Shown here in pieces: positions 27,235 through 36,432 of a stretch of 64,000 bases of DNA; within the stretch, counting starts at the first letter, position 1; the number at the start of each line of letters is the position of its first letter. Below the pieces are notes generated by a model. It searched no databases and had not been told where the DNA came from. It worked only from the letters and a program-made list of their open reading frames with translations. The stretch is from Candidatus Albibeggiatoa sp. nov. NOAA (lineage in GTDB: Bacteria > Pseudomonadota > Gammaproteobacteria > Beggiatoales > Beggiatoaceae): contig JAOXRS010000012.1 of NCBI GenBank assembly GCA_025800385.1, forward strand, positions 105,489 to 169,488, in the 5' to 3' direction. The translations under genes and the position numbers were made by a program.

Positions 27235-28578
27235 TTATGGAATTAACAATTTTTGACCGGGGAAGACCGTATAAGGTGTACCGATACCGTTCCAAATCGC
27301 TAACTCATGCGTTGTCACATCATATTTCTTTGCAATACTAGATAAGGTTTCGCTGTTTTCTACAATGTGATAACTCGGTGACTTGACAGCCAAAGGAGCT
27401 TGAGGTGTTGTCACAGGCTTTAGTCGAGTACTTGATAACAAGCTGTAATTATTTGTGACTGGTGGCGGAGGTGTTGGTGTGTAGGTGTTGCTGCTGTAAT
27501 AGTAAGCAGATTGCGCAGCTAAACCACTACCAGACGATACAACCAACCGTTGCCCAACCGATAATGAAGAAGGTGAAATCCCGCCGTTCCATGCTTGTAA
27601 TTGTTGCACTGTAATATTGTACATTTTAGAAATACGGTACAAAGTTTCGCCCGCTTGTACAGTATGATACTGGGTAGTTGTTGTGCTTGGTGCTGCAACG
27701 TTACTACTTCCACCACCACTGATGGTTAACCTTTGACCAATGCTCAATGCAGGATACGGAGGATATAAACCGTTAAGGCTGGCTAATTGGTCAACACTCA
27801 TGCCATAACGACGTGAAATATTATATAAAGTATCGCCTCGTTGCACGGTGTGGCTTGAACCTGTGTTGCTAGGTGCAGGTGTAGAAATAACAGGAGCTGA
27901 TGGGCTGCCTGCACTTACAACTAAACGCTGACCAATCGATAATGAAGATGGGGAAATGCCACCATTCCATGCTTGCAGCTGTTGCACTGTAATGCCGTAC
28001 ATTTTTGAAATTCGGTATAAAGTTTCGCCCGCTTGTACAGTATGATAATTCACCCCTATAGTCGGTGGCGGTGTTGTCACAACGGGAGCAGTTGGTGTAG
28101 GGTTATCGTAACCAAAGTCTGGTGTTGTTGGTGTGGTGTCAACAGGATAAGTAACAACAGGCGATGTGCTTGATGCTGGAGAGCCTGACACGGCTAAACG
28201 CTGACCAATACGCAAATCTGAAGGATTAATCCCCGGATTCCAACGCAATAAATCATTTGTAGTCACGCCATAAATCAAACCAATGCGATATAAATTTTCA
28301 CCTGCTTGTACATGATGGTAAGTTGTTGTGTCATAACTTGGTGTGCTAGGTACAGTTGGCACAGGCGTTGTGGGTGTATCGACCACCACAGGATCAGTAT
28401 AAGGCGGTGGTGTATACGGCTGTTCTGGTTGAGTTGGAGATGTGATTACTGGGTCTGGATCAGTAATAGCAGGAACATCATCCTTTTTTGCATAGGGGTC
28501 TAATAGGGAACAACCTTGCAAATAGACAAGCACGATTATGCCAATCAATGTGCGTAGTTTTGTGGGATGAGCAAACAT
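27235..28578 (-). CDS. Lipoprotein with five LysM domains
   Basis: Probably binds peptidoglycan from the outer membrane. The signal peptide ends at L-Q-G-C (Cys23). A Pro/Thr-rich linker follows to about residue 85, then five LysM repeats of ~44 residues joined by Ser/Thr/Pro linkers: near 86-130, 178-222, 243-290, 306-350 and 402-447. Each has the form Y-H-x-V-Q-A-G-E-T-L-Y-R-I. Repeats 2 and 4 are almost identical in protein and DNA, so they are a recent duplication or are kept alike by gene conversion. There is no M23 peptidase or amidase domain, unlike NlpD, so a binding or scaffold role is likelier than hydrolysis. Confidence 0.88.
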   Translation of the reverse strand: MFAHPTKLRTLIGIIVLVYLQGCSLLDPYAKKDDVPAITDPDPVITSPTQPEQPYTPPPYTDPVVVDTPTTPVPTVPSTPSYDTTTYHHVQAGENLYRIGLIYGVTTNDLLRWNPGINPSDLRIGQRLAVSGSPASSTSPVVTYPVDTTPTTPDFGYDNPTPTAPVVTTPPPTIGVNYHTVQAGETLYRISKMYGITVQQLQAWNGGISPSSLSIGQRLVVSAGSPSAPVISTPAPSNTGSSHTVQRGDTLYNISRRYGMSVDQLASLNGLYPPYPALSIGQRLTISGGGSSNVAAPSTTTTQYHTVQAGETLYRISKMYNITVQQLQAWNGGISPSSLSVGQRLVVSSGSGLAAQSAYYYSSNTYTPTPPPPVTNNYSLLSSTRLKPVTTPQAPLAVKSPSYHIVENSETLSSIAKKYDVTTHELAIWNGIGTPYTVFPGQKLLIP

Positions 28579-28777
28579 ACGGCTTTAAACTCCAAATAGG
28601 GGAATATTCAAATAAAATTCACAAAAACTAGTGGGTATTCTTGCATAAAGAAGTCTTGCAAATCAACTGATGTCTTGAGGGAATCTCAATTTTAGCGCGT
28701 TGTTTAAGTATTGATTTCTGAATCCAGCCCGTACATTATTAACCTGCCTATAGATTTACAGCCTAAGAGAAAACCTT

Positions 28778-29350
28778 GTGCAACAACCTCGACTCACGTT
28801 ATTTCCACAACAACCTTTAAATAAGGTGATAGATTTGCCTCAATTTTTGACTGAAACTCAGTTAATAGGTGAATCTTTCAATTTTAAACAACAAACCCAT
28901 TATTTAGTTGGGAAGCAGTTTTTCCAACATATTATGTTCCTCGGCTGTTCACCTTTTATAAAAACCGAGCTATCTGATGATTTAGATGATGTAAATTTTT
29001 GTCATATTGAAATCGTACCGCCACAATCTGAATTACAATTTTTTCAGGCGCAAAAAGCCAGAACACCACACTGCCCTTATTGCAAATATAAAATACAAGA
29101 TTGGCAATCAGTGATAAAACAATGGCAACAAGACAAAGCATCTTTTGCGTATACCTGTCCAGAATGCGGCCAAACCATGCAAATTGAGCAACTGAATTGG
29201 CATAGTAAAGCAGGTTTTGCGCATGAAATGATTAATATTTGGGGGATTTTTGAAGGTGAAGCAATTCCCAGTTATGAGCTTTTATTTCAGTTAAAACAAT
29301 GGACTGGCGTCAATTGGCAATATTGTCACGCCACAGCACAAACTGATTAA
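28778..29350 (+). CDS. Uncharacterised zinc-ribbon protein
   Basis: A 190-residue soluble protein that starts at GTG 28778 (AAGAGAAAA upstream). I do not recognise a named family. Two C-P-x-C knuckles (C-P-Y-C-K at about 107-111 and C-P-E-C-G at about 128-132) can form one zinc ribbon. The N-terminal half is hydrophobic/aromatic with no membrane segment, and the end is tryptophan-rich (W-G-I-F-E-G-E-A, W-T-G-V-N-W-Q-Y-C). It lies 85 nt before phoH on the same strand. A nucleic-acid or protein-binding role is possible; nothing in the sequence decides it. Confidence 0.55.
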   Translation: MQQPRLTLFPQQPLNKVIDLPQFLTETQLIGESFNFKQQTHYLVGKQFFQHIMFLGCSPFIKTELSDDLDDVNFCHIEIVPPQSELQFFQAQKARTPHCPYCKYKIQDWQSVIKQWQQDKASFAYTCPECGQTMQIEQLNWHSKAGFAHEMINIWGIFEGEAIPSYELLFQLKQWTGVNWQYCHATAQTD

Positions 29351-29435
29351 ATACTGAGAAAACTTGCGTTTAGTTCACTAAATCACTATGTTAGAATATA
29401 AGTAACCTTTTTGATTTTACTAAAGAATAATTGTT

Positions 29436-30491
29436 TTGAGTACACAAATAGATATACAAGCACCTGTTACAACAGACTTTGAATTACAACCTGCTAACAA
29501 CCAACGGTTAGCCAATTTATGTGGGCAATTTGATGAGCATTTACGCCAGATAGAACAACGGTTTAGCGTCGAAATTAATAATCGTGGCCATCAGTTTAAG
29601 GTCATGGGTTTAGAAGAAAATGTCAACCATGTCGTTGCCTTATTGAATCAACTTTATAAAGCAACCGATGAAGAGCATTTAAACCCTGAACGGATTAATT
29701 TATTTTCTCAGCAATCTAATGTTGAAGAAACGGCGGCACGTGAAGAATTAGAGCAACTCAGTGAAGTCACCCGCTCAGAGCCTGAAGGAGCAGAAGTGAT
29801 TTTGCGCACTCGACGTGGTGTGATTAAAGGGCGTGGGGAAAACCAACGTAAATATTTAAATCGAATTATGCGCCATGATGTCAATTTTGGTATTGGCGTT
29901 GCGGGTAGTGGTAAAACCTATCTGGCGGTTGCATGTGCGGTGGAAGCCTTAGATTTAGAAAAAGTGCGGCGTATTATTTTAGTGCGTCCTGCGGTGGAAG
30001 CGGGTGAGCGTTTGGGCTTTTTACCGGGGGATTTAGCCCAGAAGGTCGACCCTTATTTGCGTCCGATTTACGATGCTTTACATGAAATGATGGGCTTTGA
30101 GCGTGTTGCTAAATTGATTGAACGACAAGTGATTGAAATTGCACCATTGGCGTATATGCGTGGTCGAACTTTGAATGATTCTTTTATTATTTTAGACGAA
30201 GCGCAGAATACCACGGTTGAACAAATGAAAATGTTTTTAACTCGGATCGGTTTTGGTTCAACGGCAGTGATTACAGGCGATATTACCCAAATCGATTTGC
30301 CCCGCCAGACAAAATCAGGTTTGCGTCAAGTGATGGAAGTATTAAAAGAAGTGGATGGCGTTAGCTTTACTTATTTTGCAGCTAAAGATGTGGTACGTCA
30401 TCCTATTGTGTCACGTATTATCGGTGCATATGAAGTAGCAGAGAAAGCCCAGGAACAAGCCCGCTTAGAGAAAAAAGCCAATCAGGATTAA
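29436..30491 (+). CDS. phoH: PhoH family ATPase
   Basis: PhoH-like cytoplasmic P-loop NTPase, linked with RNA metabolism and often found with ybeY. Starts at TTG 29436 (M-S-T-Q-I-D). An N-terminal KH-like region (about 30-95) precedes G-R-G-E-N-Q-R-K-Y-L. The Walker A is G-V-A-G-S-G-K-T-Y-L-A (~155) and Walker B is S-F-I-I-L-D-E-A-Q-N-T (~250). The motif I-T-G-D-I-T-Q-I-D-L-P follows. The 351-residue length is typical. The expected ybeY and ybeX genes are not downstream here. Confidence 0.93.
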   Translation: MSTQIDIQAPVTTDFELQPANNQRLANLCGQFDEHLRQIEQRFSVEINNRGHQFKVMGLEENVNHVVALLNQLYKATDEEHLNPERINLFSQQSNVEETAAREELEQLSEVTRSEPEGAEVILRTRRGVIKGRGENQRKYLNRIMRHDVNFGIGVAGSGKTYLAVACAVEALDLEKVRRIILVRPAVEAGERLGFLPGDLAQKVDPYLRPIYDALHEMMGFERVAKLIERQVIEIAPLAYMRGRTLNDSFIILDEAQNTTVEQMKMFLTRIGFGSTAVITGDITQIDLPRQTKSGLRQVMEVLKEVDGVSFTYFAAKDVVRHPIVSRIIGAYEVAEKAQEQARLEKKANQD

Positions 30492-30574
30492 TGCAGGTTT
30501 AGATTGCAAATGGCTTGGCATGTCAGTAGCATTCTTGGTGAAGGTCAAACATGATATATTTTAAGGAGTGCTTA

Positions 30575-31123
30575 ATGAGAATATTACGTTTATTAGCATC
30601 ATTCATTTTGTTCAGCTTAAGCTTTTCAGCCGTTGCCGACTGTGAATTTAATCAAGCTGCTGCGTTCGCAAATTATCAAATACGTGTTTATACCGATGGT
30701 GATAGTTGTTCTTTGCAAACTTATCAAATTGTAGTGCAAAGTGGGGGACGTATAGTCAAAGCGGTAGCTAAACAAAGTGAGCCAATTAAAAATATGTGGG
30801 TCACGGATTTAGATCGAGATGGTTTATTTGAAGTCGTGATTTTTTCGGCATCGGTAGAAACGGGAGAATATGGTGAATTGGTATTGCATGAATGGACAGG
30901 TAATGATTTTAGCTCACGTTTTACCCCGCCATTAAGTGTTGCTCAGCAACAAGGTTACCGTGGGTTTGATAATTACCGTATTTATCAAAACCAATTGGTG
31001 CATGAATTTCCTGTTTACAATATAGGTGATAAGGCTTGTTGTGCATCAGGGGGCAAAAGACAATCTGTATATCAATATCGAAATAATAATATTGAACAAG
31101 TTGCGTCTAATTTGATTAATTAA
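30575..31123 (+). CDS. Secreted PliI-like protein (putative lysozyme inhibitor fold)
   Basis: The ATG at 30575 is preferred because AAGGAG (30563-30568) lies 6 nt before it; the upstream in-frame ATG 30551 has none. The 182-residue product has a signal peptide (M-R-I-L-R-L-L-A-S-F..., cleavage after A-V-A). The mature domain contains V-T-D-L-D-R-D-G-L-F-E-V-V-I-F-S-A-S-V-E-T-in about 75-98. This resembles the A-D-L-D-G-D-G-x-P-E-L-V-V-x-x-x-S-x-G pattern of periplasmic inhibitors of I-type lysozyme. Five cysteines could form disulfides (C-C-A-S-G-G near 156). The PliI link is by eye only and other secreted folds are possible. Confidence 0.5.
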   Translation: MRILRLLASFILFSLSFSAVADCEFNQAAAFANYQIRVYTDGDSCSLQTYQIVVQSGGRIVKAVAKQSEPIKNMWVTDLDRDGLFEVVIFSASVETGEYGELVLHEWTGNDFSSRFTPPLSVAQQQGYRGFDNYRIYQNQLVHEFPVYNIGDKACCASGGKRQSVYQYRNNNIEQVASNLIN

Positions 31124-31130
31124 TTGCATT

Positions 31131-31164
31131 CGACAGTCCCGTTTGTTTTAAATCGAGACTGTCG
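31131..31164. terminator. Inverted repeat between convergent genes
   Basis: CGACAGTC (31131-31138) and GACTGTCG (31157-31164) are perfect 8-bp arms between the PliI-like gene and the pilin gene. The stem belongs to the recurring GACTGYC hairpin group of this window. Confidence 0.6.
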
Positions 31165-31173
31165 GAAATATGC

Positions 31174-31620
31174 TTACAGACAAGATGAAGGTAAATATTT
31201 TTCTGGAATCGGGTCAGCAACGCCCTCTAAAGTACAGAACCAATCTCGTGTTTCTATAATATAGGCCATTCTAACTTGTTTTCCCCCTACGTTAGGGTCT
31301 TCTGGCTTCATCGTTGCCTGCAAGTAAAAGCCTTCTTTACTACTACCTTCATAATTGAAGTTACTTGCCCCTCCAGACTCTATAAGGTTTGTATAACGAC
31401 CTGTTGTTTTTCCTCCAACACTTGCAATATTAGGCCAACTATTCCACGTTAAATAATACTCTTCCATGGGTTGTCTCAGACCACTTAACAATGTTAGTGG
31501 TTCAGACACTTTGGAACGTGTCATATAACCTGTATACATTGGCAACATCATAACAGTCAAAATACTAATCACACCAATTGCAATCATCATTTCAACGAAG
31601 GTAAAACCTCGTGGCAACAT
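31174..31620 (-). CDS. Type IV pilin-like protein
   Basis: A 148-residue prepilin. The leader M-L-P-R-G is cut by the prepilin peptidase before F-T-F-V-E, with the conserved Glu5 (G-F-T-F-V-E-M-M-I-A). The hydrophobic N-terminal helix follows to about residue 30. The body matches PilE/PilA-like major or minor pilins (P-L-T-L-L-S-G-L-R-Q-P-M-E-E-Y-Y), and two cysteines (W-F-C-T-L and S-S-C-L near the end) form the D-region disulfide. An AGGAGG-type site precedes the ATG. No other pilus genes are near, so it may be an orphan pilin or a pseudopilin. Confidence 0.85.
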   Translation of the reverse strand: MLPRGFTFVEMMIAIGVISILTVMMLPMYTGYMTRSKVSEPLTLLSGLRQPMEEYYLTWNSWPNIASVGGKTTGRYTNLIESGGASNFNYEGSSKEGFYLQATMKPEDPNVGGKQVRMAYIIETRDWFCTLEGVADPIPEKYLPSSCL

Positions 31621-31924
31621 AATTCCTCCTAAAAGCGTAACGTTTAAAACATGTTATATATTGTAGACTTTAGCAGAAGATATGCCATACAAAAATTTAA
31701 TGGTTTTGATTAATTTTATTTACTGTTTTTCAAGCTGATTCAAGGGGCAACACCCCATCAAAAAGATTTGAATTATCAATGGAATAAAAAATAATTTATA
31801 ATTTTTATGCCACCATAAAATTCCAATTTTTTTGAAACCATCCATACAGAAAACTCTGTGTTACACTATATTGCTATATCATAATTTAATAATAATATAA
31901 TTTACCCACCAAGGAGATCACATT
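31621..31924. other. Intergenic region between divergent pilin gene and fbp
   Basis: About 300 AT-rich bases without an ORF or RNA gene. It holds both divergent promoters. Poly-A/T stretches are visible near 31790-31830, but no confident -35/-10 pair was found. Confidence 0.35.
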
Positions 31925-32935
31925 ATGCATAATTACCGTACCTCTATTACCCAGTTTATCATTGAAGAACAACGTCATATAGAAGGCGCAACAGGTGAAT
32001 TTACTTCATTGTTAAACGACATTGTTACCGCCTGTAAAGTGATTTCTAACTTGGTTAATCACGGTGAATTGGTTGGTGTACTGGGTAGCACTGAATCTGA
32101 AAATGTACAGGGTGAAACCCAGAAAAAGCTAGACATTATTTCAAATGATGTTTTTATCAAATCCAATGAGTGGGCAGGTCATGTTGCAGCGATGGCTTCG
32201 GAAGAAATGGATGATATTTACCCCATTCCTGAAGCTTATCCACGTGGTAAATATTTACTCACTTTTGACCCATTAGATGGTTCTTCAAATATTGATGTCA
32301 ATGTTTCTGTTGGTACAATTTTCTCTATTTTGCGTTGCCCTGATGGTATTGACAATCCAACCAAGGAAGATTTTTTACAACCTGGTACTAAACAAGTCTG
32401 TGCGGGCTATGCTTTATATGGGCCTTCATCGATTATGGTATTGACAACAGGTAATGGGGTGAATGGTTTCACTTTAGATCAAAATATCGGTGAATTTGTA
32501 TTAACCCACCCTAAAATGCAAATTCCAGAAGATACAGTTGAATTCGCAATTAATGCGTCAAATATGCGTTTCTGGGAAGCACCGATTAAACGTTACGTTG
32601 ACGAGTGCTTAGCAGGTAAAACGGGGTCGCGTGGTCGTGATTTTAATATGCGCTGGATTGCTTCAATGGTTGCGGAAGTGCATCGTATTTTGACCCGTGG
32701 CGGTGTATTTATGTATCCATTAGATGAGAAAAACCGCGAAAAAGGTGGTCGTTTACGTTTAATGTATGAAGCGAATCCAATGTCAATGATTATCGAACAA
32801 GCAGGTGGTGCAAGTAGTACAGGTCGTGAGCGTATTATGGAAGTTGAGCCTAGTGATTTACACCAACGTATTCCTGTGATTTTAGGTTCGAAAAATGAAG
32901 TCGAACGTATTGTACAATATCATCAAGAAAGCTAA
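31925..32935 (+). CDS. fbp: Fructose-1,6-bisphosphatase, class 1
   Basis: Hydrolyses fructose 1,6-bisphosphate in gluconeogenesis and the Calvin cycle, in the cytoplasm with Mg2+. Diagnostic sequence [20 protein letters not shown] (~118-137) holds the metal ligands. [15 protein letters not shown] (~283) follows. The 336 residues are full length. AAGGAGA lies 6 nt before the ATG. The gene appears to be a single unit; no RuBisCO or other Calvin genes lie nearby. Confidence 0.96.
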   Translation: MHNYRTSITQFIIEEQRHIEGATGEFTSLLNDIVTACKVISNLVNHGELVGVLGSTESENVQGETQKKLDIISNDVFIKSNEWAGHVAAMASEEMDDIYPIPEAYPRGKYLLTFDPLDGSSNIDVNVSVGTIFSILRCPDGIDNPTKEDFLQPGTKQVCAGYALYGPSSIMVLTTGNGVNGFTLDQNIGEFVLTHPKMQIPEDTVEFAINASNMRFWEAPIKRYVDECLAGKTGSRGRDFNMRWIASMVAEVHRILTRGGVFMYPLDEKNREKGGRLRLMYEANPMSMIIEQAGGASSTGRERIMEVEPSDLHQRIPVILGSKNEVERIVQYHQES

Positions 32936-32959
32936 TTTTTATACGCTTTTTCTAAAATT

Positions 32960-33001
32960 GGCAGTTCTGTCTAAACAGTTTCAGTTTATAACAGAGCTGT
33001 C
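32960..33001 (+). terminator. Hairpin after fbp
   Basis: GGCAGTTCTGT (32960-32970) pairs with ACAGAGCTGTC (32991-33001) over 11 bp with two G-T pairs. No T-run follows. It shares ATTGGCAGTTCT with the petABC terminator. Confidence 0.6.
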
Positions 33002-33218
33002 ATGTAACACATACACACTATTTTCTAAACTATCCTCCCGATGCCGATTTCCAATATAAATTTCTAAGCACATTCTTGTTTTAAAAATATTTATAAAAAA
33101 GCCCTCTAAAACTATAAAAATGAAGCTTTCACCACAATAATTTTAGAATAATTGGAAAATACTGTAATCCGATTGTCTTAGGATGAAACGGTGTTTACTG
33201 GAAAAAGGAGCAAAGACG

Positions 33219-33617
33219 ATGGCGAAAATTCAAAAATCAGATGCAGAATGGCAACAGCAGTTAACCCCAGAGCAGTTTAAAATATGTCGCCAAAAAGGTA
33301 CAGAAATGGCTTTTTCAGGTCATTACTATACATGCCAAACCCAAGGTGTTTACCAATGTGTATGTTGTGGACATGAATTATTTAGCTCGGACACAAAATA
33401 TGAGTCAGGATCAGGCTGGCCAAGTTTTTACGCACCGTTGAATGCGGAAGCGGTTGAAACTGAAACCGATAATAGTTTAGGAATGCGGCGGGTTGAAGTG
33501 CATTGCCCAAACTGTGGTGCACATTTAGGCCATGTATTTGAAGATGGGCCAGCACCAACAGGTTTGCGTTATTGTATTAATTCGGTGGCGTTGGATTTGA
33601 AGGAGGAAAATAATTAA
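33219..33617 (+). CDS. msrB: Peptide-methionine (R)-S-oxide reductase
   Basis: Repairs oxidised methionine (R-sulfoxide). ATG 33219 is chosen because AAAGGAG (33204-33210) sits 8 nt before it; an in-frame ATG at 33183 lacks such a site. The zinc-binding cysteine pairs are C-V-C-C-G-H and [12 protein letters not shown]. The core has S-G-S-G-W-P-S-F-Y and the catalytic Cys is in R-Y-C-I-N-S. At 132 residues it is a single-domain MsrB without MsrA. It is cytoplasmic as no signal peptide is seen. Confidence 0.96.
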   Translation: MAKIQKSDAEWQQQLTPEQFKICRQKGTEMAFSGHYYTCQTQGVYQCVCCGHELFSSDTKYESGSGWPSFYAPLNAEAVETETDNSLGMRRVEVHCPNCGAHLGHVFEDGPAPTGLRYCINSVALDLKEENN

Positions 33618-33630
33618 GCATTGTCTATTA

Positions 33631-33668
33631 TGGCAGTCATGTAAAAATCCAATTTATACAGACTGCCA
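33631..33668. terminator. Inverted repeat between msrB and mlaE
   Basis: TGGCAGTC (33631-33638) and GACTGCCA (33661-33668) are perfect arms between two convergent stops; another member of the GACTGCC hairpin group. Confidence 0.6.
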
Positions 33669-33676
33669 GCATTGCA

Positions 33677-34459
33677 CTAAATATCGCCGAACATCACAGC
33701 AGTTAATACGAAATCTAATGCGAGAATTGAAAGTGATGAATAAACCACTGTTCGCGTTGTCGCGCGGCTTACGCCTTCAGAGGTTGGAATACAATCATAA
33801 CCTTCAAAAACTGCAATCCAAGTCACCACAAAACCAAACACGATACTTTTAATCACCCCATTTAAAATATCTTCACGCCATTCAACTGAAGCCTGCATAA
33901 ATGACCAAAATGCACCGTCATCGACTCTTAACACAGTAACTACGATTAAATAACCGCCAATTACGCCAACCGCACTAAAAATTGCCGCTAATAATGGCAT
34001 AGAGAATAAGCCTGCTAAAAACCGTGGTGCAATTACTCTTTTATAAGGATTGACTGCCATCATTTCCATTGCAGATAGTTGCTCGGTTGCTTTCATCAAG
34101 CCGATTTCTGCTGTTAAGGCTGAGCCTGCCCGTCCTGCAAATAGCAAAGCGGTAATCACAGGGCCTAATTCACGAACCAGAGATAACGCGATCACTGCGC
34201 CGAGAATTTCCGTCGAGCCAAAATTGACCAAAGTATTGTAAAGCTGTAATCCCAATACCATGCCGACAAATAAGCCCGAGACTAAAATAATGCTCAGTGA
34301 TAACACACCAACAGCATACATTTGCGCAATCACAAGGCGAAATCGGGTAAATAACACACCTAACGCCGCTAAAATATGACTGAGAAAAATCTGTGAACGT
34401 CCAAACTTGGAAAAAGTGTCTAAAGTGGAGCGACCTAAGTTTTGAAACTGATTAATCAC
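33677..34459 (-). CDS. mlaE: Lipid-asymmetry ABC transporter permease MlaE
   Basis: Inner-membrane permease of the Mla system, which moves phospholipids between inner and outer membranes. The 260 residues show five to six hydrophobic segments and the family motifs V-R-E-L-G-P-V-I-T-A-L-L-F-A-G-R-A-G-S-A-in about 91-110, L-T-A-E-I-G-x-M-K-A-T-E-Q-L-S-A-M-E-M-M and G-Y-D-C-I-P-T-S-E-G-V. Its start overlaps the end of mlaF by four bases. The MCE subunit MlaD, normally next, is not present: a convergent msrB follows. Confidence 0.93.
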   Translation of the reverse strand: MINQFQNLGRSTLDTFSKFGRSQIFLSHILAALGVLFTRFRLVIAQMYAVGVLSLSIILVSGLFVGMVLGLQLYNTLVNFGSTEILGAVIALSLVRELGPVITALLFAGRAGSALTAEIGLMKATEQLSAMEMMAVNPYKRVIAPRFLAGLFSMPLLAAIFSAVGVIGGYLIVVTVLRVDDGAFWSFMQASVEWREDILNGVIKSIVFGFVVTWIAVFEGYDCIPTSEGVSRATTRTVVYSSLSILALDFVLTAVMFGDI

Positions 34460-35268
34460 GCCGCATCTCCTAATAATTCTTGCTCATAGCTTGGTGCAGG
34501 ATAATGGAAAGGCACAGGCCCATCAGATTCCGCATTCACAAATTGTTTAACCCAGTCCGAATCTGAATTTTTTAACTCTTCAGGTGAACCAACACCCACC
34601 ACTTTACCGTTAGAAATCACATACACTTTGTCAGCAATCGATAGGGTTTCATGTACATCGTGAGAAACCAAAATACTAGTTAAGCCTAAGGCATCATTAA
34701 TCGAACGAATCAAACGCACCAACACACCCATAGAAATTGGGTCTTGCCCTGTAAATGGTTCATCGTACATCATCATCGTTGGATCGGTGACTAAAGAACG
34801 TGCTAAAGCCACACGCCGTGCCATACCACCAGATAATTCACTTGGCATTAAATGGCGTGCACCACGTAAACCAACCGTTTGTAACTTCATTAAGACTAAA
34901 TGGTGAATCAATGATTCTGGTAATTTGGTGTGCTCACGTAAAGGGAATGCTACGTTTTCATACACATTTAAATCTGTTAATAAAGCCCCACTTTGGAACA
35001 ACATACCCATTTGACGACGCAATGCATACAATTCGGAAACACGTAATTTAGGAATATTTTTCCCACCCATTTCAATCGTGCCTGCCATTGGTCTGAGCTG
35101 TCCACCAACCAAACGTAACAATGTGGTTTTACCTGTACCACTAGGCCCCATAATCGCTGTAATCTTACCGCGTGGAATATCCAAATCAATATCATCAAAA
35201 ATCCAACGCTCACCACGGGCAAACTTTAAGCCGCGTATTTTAATTAAAATGTCATCCGTTTCAGTCAT
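34456..35268 (-). CDS. mlaF: Lipid-asymmetry ABC transporter ATPase MlaF
   Basis: Cytoplasmic ATPase partner of MlaE. Walker A is G-P-S-G-T-G-K-T-T-L-L-R, the Q-loop L-F-Q-S-G-A-L-L-T-D, the signature L-S-G-G-M-A-R-R-V-A, Walker B M-M-M-Y-D-E-P-F-T-G-Q-D-P and the switch His S-H-D-V. I prefer the ATG at 35268 (M-T-E-T-D-D), where the family homology starts. An upstream in-frame ATG at 35307 would add 13 residues; neither start has a strong ribosome site. Confidence 0.93.
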   Translation of the reverse strand: MTETDDILIKIRGLKFARGERWIFDDIDLDIPRGKITAIMGPSGTGKTTLLRLVGGQLRPMAGTIEMGGKNIPKLRVSELYALRRQMGMLFQSGALLTDLNVYENVAFPLREHTKLPESLIHHLVLMKLQTVGLRGARHLMPSELSGGMARRVALARSLVTDPTMMMYDEPFTGQDPISMGVLVRLIRSINDALGLTSILVSHDVHETLSIADKVYVISNGKVVGVGSPEELKNSDSDWVKQFVNAESDGPVPFHYPAPSYEQELLGDAA

Positions 35269-35550
35269 GGCAACACCATCATGCTTAAGTTGGGCATAAC
35301 ATACCATAATAGTTACTGTATTAAAAAGGCATGTGAACTATTCCATTGTTGATAAATTTGCGGTAATGACTAAATGTCTATTTTTGAATGAGTTCGCTTG
35401 TTTAAAGAGCATAATATAAGTGTTTGTTCAATTCCGTAGCGACTAAGTACAGTTTGCATTTCCTGACATAACTTGGTGGTACGATGATGAATATAGTAGT
35501 ATAGCCATCACAACGATCGTAAAATTAGAATAAAGGTGAATGATACGCTT

Positions 35551-36411
35551 ATGTTAATTCAACGTTTAACTATTATTGGTGTTGGCCTGATTGGAGGATC
35601 ACTTGCTCTTTCACTAAAAAGAAAACAAGCCTGTGGTGAAATTATTGGCTGTGGCCGCAGCGTAGATAACTTACAAAAAGCGATTGAATTAAACATTATT
35701 GACCAATATTCGACAGATTTAGCACAATCAGTACAAAATGCAGATATGGTGATGGTGGCAGTGCCTTTAAGCATGATGGCGCAAGTGTTCCAAACTATCG
35801 AGCCACATCTGTCAGAAAATACTGTTATTACTGATGGTGGTAGTGCCAAAGCCTGTGTTATAGAGGATGCCAGACAATATTTAGGTGATAAGTATCCTAA
35901 CTTTGTTGCAGGCCATCCGATAGCAGGTACAGAAAAAAGTGGTGCAGCAGCAGCCTTTCCAGAATTATATGACAACCGACGGGTGATTCTCACACCAACT
36001 GAAGAAACAAACCCTTACGCCTATGATAAAGTAAAGAAAATGTGGGAGTTGGCTGGGGCAAATGTGGTTGATATGGACATTAAAACCCATGATGAAGTGC
36101 TTGCGGCAACCAGTCATGTACCGCATGTGCTTGCTTACAGCTTGGTCGATACCTTAGCCTGTATGAACGAACATGTGGCCATTTTTGAAAATGCAGCAGG
36201 AGGGTTTCGTGATTTTACCCGTATTGCATCCAGCAATCCTAAAATGTGGCATGACATCTGTTTGGCCAATCGAACTGCCGTACTAGAAGTATTAGCAGGG
36301 TTTAATAAAGATTTAGAAATACTGACGAAAGCAATTGAACAAGAAGACAGTGAAACCATCATGAAAGTGTTTACTCGTGCAAAAGCTGAACGTGATGAGT
36401 TTTGTGGTTAA
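35551..36411 (+). CDS. tyrA: Prephenate dehydrogenase
   Basis: NAD-dependent step of tyrosine synthesis (prephenate or arogenate dehydrogenase). The Rossmann motif is I-I-G-V-G-L-I-G-G-S-L-A at the N-terminus, with G-H-P-I-A-G-T-E-K-S-G (~120) and the catalytic His in S-H-V-P-H-V-L (~190). I take ATG 35551, since AAAGGTGA lies 11 nt before it; GTG 35536 would overlap that site. No chorismate mutase or EPSP synthase domain is fused. It lies 21 nt before an unusual glycan-modification gene. Confidence 0.93.
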   Translation: MLIQRLTIIGVGLIGGSLALSLKRKQACGEIIGCGRSVDNLQKAIELNIIDQYSTDLAQSVQNADMVMVAVPLSMMAQVFQTIEPHLSENTVITDGGSAKACVIEDARQYLGDKYPNFVAGHPIAGTEKSGAAAAFPELYDNRRVILTPTEETNPYAYDKVKKMWELAGANVVDMDIKTHDEVLAATSHVPHVLAYSLVDTLACMNEHVAIFENAAGGFRDFTRIASSNPKMWHDICLANRTAVLEVLAGFNKDLEILTKAIEQEDSETIMKVFTRAKAERDEFCG

Positions 36412-36432
36412 AACATCAAAAAAGGGCTAAGC

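Noticed and set aside
27500..28330. CRISPR-like repeats
   Set aside because: The repeated segments are in frame and encode LysM domains separated by low-complexity linkers; there are no unique spacers of constant length.
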